DNA from: Streptomyces sp. D2-8 | GTDB lineage: Bacteria; Actinomycetota; Actinomycetes; Streptomycetales; Streptomycetaceae | DNA: 64,000 nucleotides | Direction: 5' to 3' | Assembly (NCBI RefSeq): GCF_023184515.1 | Contig: NZ_JAAHBP010000001.1 | Span: 558,001 to 622,000 of the forward strand | In this document: positions 59,126 to 64,000 of the stretch, piece after piece | Position numbering within the stretch: the stretch's first letter is position 1 | Layout of the letters: the number at the start of each line of letters is the position of its first letter | Made by a program: the position numbers and the translations under genes | The notes under the pieces: generated by a model | Told to the model about the DNA's origin: nothing | The model's database searches: none | Seen by the model: only the letters and a program-made list of their open reading frames with translations

Positions 59126-59314
59126 TTACTTGCAGGCGTCTGTGAGGAAGGCGGACCAGGCGGTGGGGGAGAGGGTGAGCTGGGGGCCCTGTTTGTTCTT
59201 CGAGTCGCGGATGTGGATGGTGTCGGGGTATGAGGTCACGGCCACTTCGACGCAATCGCCGTCGCCACTGCTGCTGTAGCTGGACTTGAACCATGCCAGT
59301 TCGACGGTGCTCAT
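59126..59314 (-). CDS. DUF397 small protein
   Basis: 62 residues: ELAWFKSSYSSSGDGDCVEV, then YPDTIHIRDSKNKQGPQLTL and WSAFLTDACK. This is the DUF397 pattern, which in Streptomyces almost always follows a DUF5753 helix-turn-helix regulator, as here with an ATGA overlap. Pairs of this kind have been treated as toxin-antitoxin-like or developmental (BldB/WhiJ-type) modules; role not shown by sequence. Confidence 0.92.
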   Translation of the reverse strand: MSTVELAWFKSSYSSSGDGDCVEVAVTSYPDTIHIRDSKNKQGPQLTLSPTAWSAFLTDACK

Positions 59315-60153
59315 AGGTTTCCTCGCATCCGCTGCAACAGGCTCAAGGAGTCTTCGAGGGAGAGAGCCTGCGAACGCATCCTGGCATACCGCCTGTGAAG
59401 CACGCTGATCTCTTTCGGGTCAGAGATGAACTGGCCTCCGCGCTGGCCTTCGTTGTAGGCGAGCCACCGGTTCTCGGGTGTTTCCAGCAACTGCATGGGA
59501 CCCGCCAACCCCGCGTGTGCCGCTTGCGTCGTCGGCATGATCTGGACCTCGACGTTCCGCAGCTCCGCGATCTCCAGCAGGTGACCGATGAGCTCACGGG
59601 TGACTTCACCCCCACCTAGGCGCCGCAGGAACAGGTGCTCCTCCAGGATGAAGCTGAACGCGGTGTTCGGTCGCTCCCTCAGCAGCCTCTGCCGTTCAGC
59701 CCGAGCGGCCCACCGTTCCTCGATCTGTCCGTCGTCCAACGGCGGTAGCTGATTGGCGAAGAGCGCCCGCGCATACGCCTCTGTCTGCAACAAGCCAGGA
59801 ATCATGCGGCACTCGTACGTGTACAGCGTGATCGCCATGGCCTCCAACCGAGCCCACCGCCGAAACCAAGCCGCCAACCCCGGCTGCCGCTCCAGGCACC
59901 CCGCGGCCTTCTGCAACGCCCCCGTCCTGCCGAACACCTCCTCCGCCCGCTCCACGAACACCGGATCCGGCATCCGCCTCCCCAACTCCACGGACGCCAC
60001 CGTGTGTTTGGAGAACCGCACCAGTTCGCCGAACTCCTCCCGGCTCAGCCCCGCGTGCTCGCGCAACCCCTGGACCACCGCTCCGAACGTCCGCAGGCTG
60101 TCCGACGACTCCGGCTCGCCGCCCGTTCCCGCCCCCACCGCGCCATCGACCAC
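59311..60153 (-). CDS. XRE helix-turn-helix regulator with DUF5753 (Scr1/WhiJ-type)
   Basis: 280 residues. N-terminal XRE domain: VVQGLREHAGLSREEFGELV, then FSKHTVASVELGRRMPDPVF. C-terminal DUF5753: LYTYECRMIPGLLQTEAYAR, ERPNTAFSFILEEHLFLRRL and VEVQIMPTTQAAHAGLAGPM. Its DUF397 partner follows immediately, and a HATPase-type protein lies divergently upstream, the usual trio in Streptomyces. It probably represses or is modulated by the DUF397 partner. Confidence 0.92.
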   Translation of the reverse strand: MVDGAVGAGTGGEPESSDSLRTFGAVVQGLREHAGLSREEFGELVRFSKHTVASVELGRRMPDPVFVERAEEVFGRTGALQKAAGCLERQPGLAAWFRRWARLEAMAITLYTYECRMIPGLLQTEAYARALFANQLPPLDDGQIEERWAARAERQRLLRERPNTAFSFILEEHLFLRRLGGGEVTRELIGHLLEIAELRNVEVQIMPTTQAAHAGLAGPMQLLETPENRWLAYNEGQRGGQFISDPKEISVLHRRYARMRSQALSLEDSLSLLQRMRGNL

Positions 60154-60284
60154 CGTCGATCACCTCCCGCGCGTCATGGTTACGGCACGTCACCGGTACC
60201 GTCCAGTCCGTGACCGCGTACGCCGCACCGGCGTACGCGGCTCCGACCTCGCACAGAGGGGTTCCGGCGCGGGACATTGGCCGC

Positions 60285-60743
60285 ATGACAGCACCTGCCA
60301 CTCCCCAACCCGGCGTCACCGTCCGTGTGTTCGTGCAGCGCCTGAGCGCCACTCCCCGCGGCGCCCGCCTGGCCCGGCACCTGGCCGTCGGACGGTTGCA
60401 CAGCTGGGGCATCCCCCACGGCACGGACGCCTCCGACGCCGTCGCCCTGATCGTCTCCGAGCTGGCCGCCAATGCCGTGACGCACGGGCGCGTGCCGGGC
60501 AGGGACTTCGAGTTGCGGCTGTCGCTTGTCAGCGGCAGTGTCCGTGTCGAGGTGACCGACACGCACAGCGGACCGCTGAACCCGCCAGGGCCGCGCGGCG
60601 TGGAGCGGCCGGGCTCCCTCGACGAGCACGGCAGGGGACTGCTCCTGGTCGCCGCGCTCGCCGACCGGTGGGAGGTCCTGGAGCGGAAGCCGGCGCCCGG
60701 CAAGACCGTACGCGCCGAGGTCGGACTCCTGCCGGCACCCTGA
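60285..60743 (+). CDS. SpoIIAB/RsbW-like ATP-binding regulatory protein
   Basis: 152 residues from the ATG at 60285. N box SELAANAVTHGRVPGRDFEL, G1 box VEVTDTHSGPLN, lid EHGRGLLLVAALADRWEVLE: a complete HATPase_c_2 domain, as in anti-sigma kinases. Open frame reaches back to 60210, but the extra 25 residues (TAYAAPAYAAPTS) have no domain character. Divergent from the DUF5753 regulator, with which it probably forms one regulatory module. Confidence 0.83.
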   Translation: MTAPATPQPGVTVRVFVQRLSATPRGARLARHLAVGRLHSWGIPHGTDASDAVALIVSELAANAVTHGRVPGRDFELRLSLVSGSVRVEVTDTHSGPLNPPGPRGVERPGSLDEHGRGLLLVAALADRWEVLERKPAPGKTVRAEVGLLPAP

Positions 60744-60776
60744 AATGATTCGCCCCGCACCGGCGTTGGCGATGTC

Positions 60777-61235
60777 ATGACTCAGAGACCGGCACCTCGC
60801 CTCCTGTCCGACGCGGCCCTCTCCGACCTGCTCGGTGCGCAGCAGTTCGGCACGCTGGCCACCGTCAAGCGCAGTGGCCACCCCCACCTGACCACCATGC
60901 TGTACAGCTGGGACGCCGAGTCCCGCACGGTGCGGTTCTCGACGACGGCCGACCGGGTCAAGGTCCGGCACCTGCGCCGTGAACCGCGTGCCGCGCTGCA
61001 CGTGCAGGGCGCGGACGTCTGGTCGTTCGCCGTCGCGGAGGGCGACGCCGAGGTCTCCGACGTCACGACGGTCCCCGGCGACACGGTCGGCCGGGAACTG
61101 CTCGCGATGATCCCGGCGGGCGCCGAACCGGAGGACGAGGACGCCTTCCTCCGGCAACTGGTCGACGAGCGGCGCCTCGTCATCCGGCTGAAGGTGGACC
61201 GGCTGTACGGGACCGCGCTCGATGTCGAGGGATAG
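60777..61235 (+). CDS. PPOX-class flavin/F420-dependent split-barrel enzyme
   Basis: 152 residues. LLGAQQFGTLATVKRSGHPH, then TMLYSWDAESRTVRFSTTAD and RVKVRHLRREPRAALHVQG are the FMN/F420-binding split-barrel pattern. It ends with VIRLKVDRLYGTALDVEG. Members reduce small substrates with F420H2 or bind flavins. It lies 33 bases behind the ATPase gene on the same strand. Confidence 0.9.
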   Translation: MTQRPAPRLLSDAALSDLLGAQQFGTLATVKRSGHPHLTTMLYSWDAESRTVRFSTTADRVKVRHLRREPRAALHVQGADVWSFAVAEGDAEVSDVTTVPGDTVGRELLAMIPAGAEPEDEDAFLRQLVDERRLVIRLKVDRLYGTALDVEG

Positions 61236-61255
61236 GGCTGCGGCACGATGAGCGC

Positions 61256-62314
61256 ATGAACGGACAACGGGGCAGCACTGAAGAACCATCCCTCGCGGAC
61301 CTCGCCCGGCGACTTCTCGCGGCGGACACCGGCGGCTGGACGCCGGACGGGGTGAACGCCCTGGCGGACGGGCTCGGCTGGGCCCGGGGCGGCACAGTGG
61401 ACCATCCCGTCCTGGTCACCGGCCGGTTCTCGGGTGACGCCCGCCTGCGTCCCGTCGGGACCTACGAAGAGCGTTACACCGACGGCGAGTCGTACGTGGA
61501 GCTCGCGGTGCCGGTGGCGACCGCCGCTCCCGACGCCGCGGCACAGGCCGCCGCCTTCCGTGCGGCCGGCGAGGAACTGACCGCGGCCCTGGGCCGGCCG
61601 TCCGTCATGGGTTCGCACGGCGACATGGGTCCCTTCTACGACAGCGGGCCGCCGTGGGGCGCCCCCTTCATGCGCTGGCGCGGCAGCCCGGACACCCTGG
61701 AGCTGCGCGCCGGGAAGTCGGGGCCGGAGCTGGTCCTGCAGCCCACCGGCCCGGCCGAGAACTGGTTCTGGCGCCAGGGCAGCGGCGAAGAGCATGCGAT
61801 CAGCGGCTTCTTCGGCAGCAACCGCGATCCGGCCAACGCCGGCCTCGGCTTCCCCGGCGGCTGGACCGCCCGCAGCTGGGAGACCGTCACCCGGACGCTG
61901 GGCGACTTCCTCGACGCCCTGCCCGCGGAGGCGACCGCCCTCGGTATCGGTTTCGGGATGCCGTTCTACGGGCGGACCGGCGGCAGTGCGCCCCTCCTCT
62001 TCGACGTGGCGTGCGGCGACCGGCTGTCGATCGGCTGCTTCGCCCCGGACGGCGTCGACGCGGCCGCGCTCGGCTGGGGCACCGTCGCCGAACACCCGGC
62101 CACGGCCTCGGTCTGGCGCGACGACGATCCGGTGTGGCGCGTGGACGCGGGAGGCCCCGGCGAACCCAAGGGCCGCGCCCTCGCGGAGATGCTCGTGGCG
62201 ACGGCCAGGGCGGCGGGGGTGAGCGAGCCGACCGGTCTGATCGTCGGAGGCGAGGCCGAGTACGTGGACGGTTACCACGTCACGTACTACGGGCTGGGCC
62301 TCCCGACCGGCTGA
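61256..62314 (+). CDS. Conserved hypothetical Streptomyces protein
   Basis: 352 residues, soluble, no signal peptide. Seen: an N-terminal helical piece (SLADLARRLLAADTGGWTPD), then YVELAVPVATAAPDAAAQAA, MGSHGDMGPFYDSGPPWGAP and NWFWRQGSGEEHAISGFFGS. I recognise no family. The Trp-rich central segment and repeated (P/L)FMRW/ENWFW motifs resemble ESX- or immunity-like proteins, but this is weak. Gap of 20 bases to the PPOX gene. Confidence 0.75.
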   Translation: MNGQRGSTEEPSLADLARRLLAADTGGWTPDGVNALADGLGWARGGTVDHPVLVTGRFSGDARLRPVGTYEERYTDGESYVELAVPVATAAPDAAAQAAAFRAAGEELTAALGRPSVMGSHGDMGPFYDSGPPWGAPFMRWRGSPDTLELRAGKSGPELVLQPTGPAENWFWRQGSGEEHAISGFFGSNRDPANAGLGFPGGWTARSWETVTRTLGDFLDALPAEATALGIGFGMPFYGRTGGSAPLLFDVACGDRLSIGCFAPDGVDAAALGWGTVAEHPATASVWRDDDPVWRVDAGGPGEPKGRALAEMLVATARAAGVSEPTGLIVGGEAEYVDGYHVTYYGLGLPTG

Positions 62315-62366
62315 CACGTCCACGGCAGGGCCGCGCCCGGCCCTCGCACCTCAGTCGAACTTCCAT

Positions 62367-62394
62367 GGTCCGCGCAGCTGTTGCTGCGCGGACC
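62367..62394 (+). terminator. Terminator hairpin directly before the arabinanase promoter
   Basis: GGTCCGCGCAGC (62367-62378) pairs with GCTGCGCGGACC (62383-62394) around TGTT: a perfect 12-base stem. It ends one base before the -35 of the next gene, so it both terminates the upstream transcript and insulates the promoter. Confidence 0.85.
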
Positions 62395-62395
62395 G

Positions 62396-62459
62396 TTGAC
62401 GCGCAAGGTGTTCGATTCTACGGTCCGTTCGAACTTGCGAATGTTGTTCGAAATGTCGA
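62396..62459 (+). promoter_or_regulatory. Promoter/operator of the GH43 arabinanase, copy 2
   Basis: TTGACG (62396-62401) and TACGGT (62419-62424) are 17 bases apart; TTCGA lies in the spacer (62411), TTCGAA at 62428 and TTCGAAATGTCGA at 62447. The layout equals the site before the sugar-binding protein at 36288, with the shared sequence running on beyond the promoter. Probably one regulator binds both. Confidence 0.72.
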
Positions 62460-62495
62460 GCAGCTCTTCACCCCCACCGCAAGGAGAGGACCCGC

Positions 62496-63500
62496 ATGAG
62501 CCGCAGTCCCCGTACGCTCAGCAATCCCCGTACGCTCCGCAGTCGAACCGCCCTGCTCGCCCTCCCTGCCGCCGCTCTCCTGGCACTGATTCCGAGCACG
62601 GCGTCCGCGTACCCCAACCCCGGCCGCGTCACCGGCGACGTCGTCACGCACGACCCGTCGATGATCCGGACCTCGTCCGGCCAGTACCTGCTGTACGCCA
62701 CCGGCGGCGGTATCGCGGGCAAGGCGTCCGGCGACCGCACCGCGTTCCGGAACAGCGCTGACGCCTTCGGCTCCAGGCCCGGCTGGTGGCGGAACTACTC
62801 CTCCGTGCCGGAGGCCTGGGCGCCGGACATCTCGTACCACGGCGGCAAGTACCTGATGTACTACTCCGTCTCGAAGTTCGGCTCGAACACCTCCGCCATC
62901 GGCCTCGCGACCTCCAGCACCGGCCAGCCGGGTAGCTGGACCGACCAGGGCACCGTCTACACGTCGAACTCCGGCAGCGACTTCAACGCCATCGACCCGA
63001 ACCTCTTCGTGAACGACGACGGCAAGTGGTGGCTGTCGTTCGGCAGCTGGTGGACCGGGATCAAGATGATCCAGATCAACCCGTCCACCGGAAAGCAGCT
63101 CGGCTCCAACACCGCGCGGTACTCACTGGCCTCCCGCCCCACCGGGACCAAGGCCGTCGAGGCTCCCTTCATCGTCAAGCGGGGCGGCTACTACTACCTC
63201 TTCGCCTCCTACGACACCTGCTGCAGCGGGACGAGTTCGACGTACAAGGTCAAGGTCGGGCGCGCCTCCAGCATCACCGGGCCGTACCGCGACAAGAACG
63301 GCGTCGACCTGATGAAGAACGGCGGCACCCCCGTCCTGGAGTCGCACGGCAACGTCATCGGCCCCGGCGGCCAGTCGATCCTGAAAGACGCCGACGGCGA
63401 CCTGATCGTCTACCACTACTACGACGGCAACGCGAACGGCACGCCCAAGCTCGGCATCAACCTCCTGAACTGGAGCAGCGGCTGGCCCGTCGCCTACTGA
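62496..63500 (+). CDS. Secreted GH43 endo-1,5-alpha-L-arabinanase
   Basis: 334 residues. Signal peptide: LLALPAAALLALIPSTASA, after a basic N terminus. Five-bladed propeller of GH43: catalytic base Asp in VTHDPSMIRTSSG, the modulating Asp in NAIDPNLFVNDDGKWWLSFG and the acid Glu in KAVEAPFIVKRGGYYYLFAS. ESHGNVIGPGGQSIL is the calcium/His region. It cuts arabinan outside the cell into oligosaccharides that the transporter at 36386-39509 could import and GH51 could split. Length normal for the single-domain enzyme. Confidence 0.94.
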   Translation: MSRSPRTLSNPRTLRSRTALLALPAAALLALIPSTASAYPNPGRVTGDVVTHDPSMIRTSSGQYLLYATGGGIAGKASGDRTAFRNSADAFGSRPGWWRNYSSVPEAWAPDISYHGGKYLMYYSVSKFGSNTSAIGLATSSTGQPGSWTDQGTVYTSNSGSDFNAIDPNLFVNDDGKWWLSFGSWWTGIKMIQINPSTGKQLGSNTARYSLASRPTGTKAVEAPFIVKRGGYYYLFASYDTCCSGTSSTYKVKVGRASSITGPYRDKNGVDLMKNGGTPVLESHGNVIGPGGQSILKDADGDLIVYHYYDGNANGTPKLGINLLNWSSGWPVAY

Positions 63501-63521
63501 CCCTGCAGTGGCCCCGCCGAA

Positions 63522-64000
63522 CTACCCGGCCTGCCCCATCCCCGCCGCGTTGGGCCAGCTCTGCGCGGCGGGCCACCCCGTGGCGGGCGCGGGCGTCAGC
63601 CCGTTCGTGCCCCGCACCTGCGCGGCCGTAAGGCCCCCACGGGCCGGGACGCCGGGCGGCGTGGGCCCGGTGAACGGGGCGGACACGGGCGTCGGCGCGG
63701 GCATGGGAGCCGGGGTCGGCACCGGCGCCTGGGCCGCGGGCGCCAGGGGCGGGGCCGGGGCGGCCACCGGCTGGGGAGCGGGCTGCGGCACCGACTGCGG
63801 CATCTGGGGCTGCGGCATGTGCGGCTGCGGCATCTGGGGCTGCGGTATCTGCGGCTGCGGCATCTGGGCCGCAGCCGGCATCGGCATCCCACCGCCCGTG
63901 CCCGCCGGTACGGCGGACGCGGCGGCGGGGAGCGGCATGCCGATGCCGGTGGCCGGTGCGGGCGCCGGGACGGGAGCCGGTGCGGGCGCCGGGACGGGAG
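63522..64000 (-). CDS. C-terminal part of a Pro/Gln/Ala-rich protein (partial)
   Basis: The minus-strand frame is open from the right edge of the window to the stop at 63522; the N terminus lies outside. The visible 159 codons are low complexity: PAPAPVPAP runs, a repeated MPQPQ/MPQPH unit (about 63800-63870) and a less biased end (GGLTAAQVRGTNGLTPAPAT, then GWPAAQSWPNAAGMGQAG). Such tails occur on Streptomyces WXG100-associated or envelope proteins; family not recognisable from this part. Confidence 0.65.
   Translation of the reverse strand, partial: PVPAPAPAPVPAPAPATGIGMPLPAAASAVPAGTGGGMPMPAAAQMPQPQIPQPQMPQPHMPQPQMPQSVPQPAPQPVAAPAPPLAPAAQAPVPTPAPMPAPTPVSAPFTGPTPPGVPARGGLTAAQVRGTNGLTPAPATGWPAAQSWPNAAGMGQAG

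Noticed and set aside
1..64000. tRNA, rRNA, attachment site or replication origin
   Set aside because: I looked for cloverleaf-like blocks, the CCA-adjacent T arm, rRNA cores and DnaA-box clusters by eye and found none; a covariance-model scan would be decisive.

Overview
High GC, third-position G/C codon usage, frequent GTG starts and the gene families present (MreB/Mbl, MatB, SAV_2336-type proteins, DUF397 with a DUF5753 regulator, DUF3068, DUF2613-like, Rhs proteins ending in a HINT module) point to a Streptomyces chromosome, probably an arm or a core/arm boundary. No rRNA, tRNA, CRISPR array, IS transposase or phage integrase was seen.

Layout. 2-1218: the end of an RsbA-like anti-sigma ATPase and an Mbl/MreB homologue. 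1388-8831 (minus): a four-gene overlapping operon (Trypco1 small protein, trypsin-VMAP-C protein, MoxR AAA+ ATPase, and a composite vWA-like/pseudokinase/winged-helix/HAD-like protein). This matches the architecture of the NTP-dependent vWA-MoxR-VMAP ternary conflict systems. 8875-12115 (minus): malonate/acyl-CoA genes, namely matB, a fused acyl-CoA carboxyltransferase and a frameshifted MatC-like permease remnant. 12275-15840 (minus): a secreted DNRLRE protein with a candidate toxin tail, translationally coupled to a four-helix membrane protein that is a candidate immunity protein. 15981-17161: a small ORF divergent from an ATP-grasp enzyme.

17303-27950 (minus): nine genes linked almost throughout by ATGA/GTGA overlaps: GT4 glycosyltransferase, methyltransferase, AftD-like GT-C, condensation-fold acyltransferase-like protein, methyltransferase, DMT-family membrane protein, Trm112-like protein, FkbM methyltransferase and an unknown. 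This looks like assembly of a decorated cell-envelope glycan or glycolipid. 28166-32540: DUF3068, a DUF2613-like peptide, a PucR-type regulator, and IclR plus an SMP-30 lactonase. 32637-36136 (minus): an FAD monooxygenase, and a membrane protein coupled to an ImmA/IrrE-like metallopeptidase.

36288-45315: arabinose/arabinan utilisation (sugar-binding protein, two permeases, GH51 arabinofuranosidase), a secreted beta-propeller and a GH35 beta-galactosidase. The promoter/operator before the sugar-binding protein is repeated almost exactly 26 kb away, before a GH43 endo-arabinanase (62496-63500), so the two loci probably form one regulon.

46531-57640 is the most striking region. An Rhs-type polymorphic toxin gene, truncated at its 5' end, is followed by three further copies of its HINT module. 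Each copy carries a different toxin tip and its own small downstream gene, and most units end in a strong hairpin. Copies 3 and 4 are decayed, and a deletion-bearing relic of the first immunity gene closes the array. The tips and immunity genes look AT-richer than the surroundings. This appears to be an in-situ archive of displaced toxin/immunity cassettes.

57634-64000: alpha/beta hydrolase, YciI-like protein, a DUF397/helix-turn-helix/HATPase trio, a PPOX flavin/F420 protein, an unknown, the GH43 arabinanase, and the C-terminal part of a proline/glutamine-rich protein running off the right edge.
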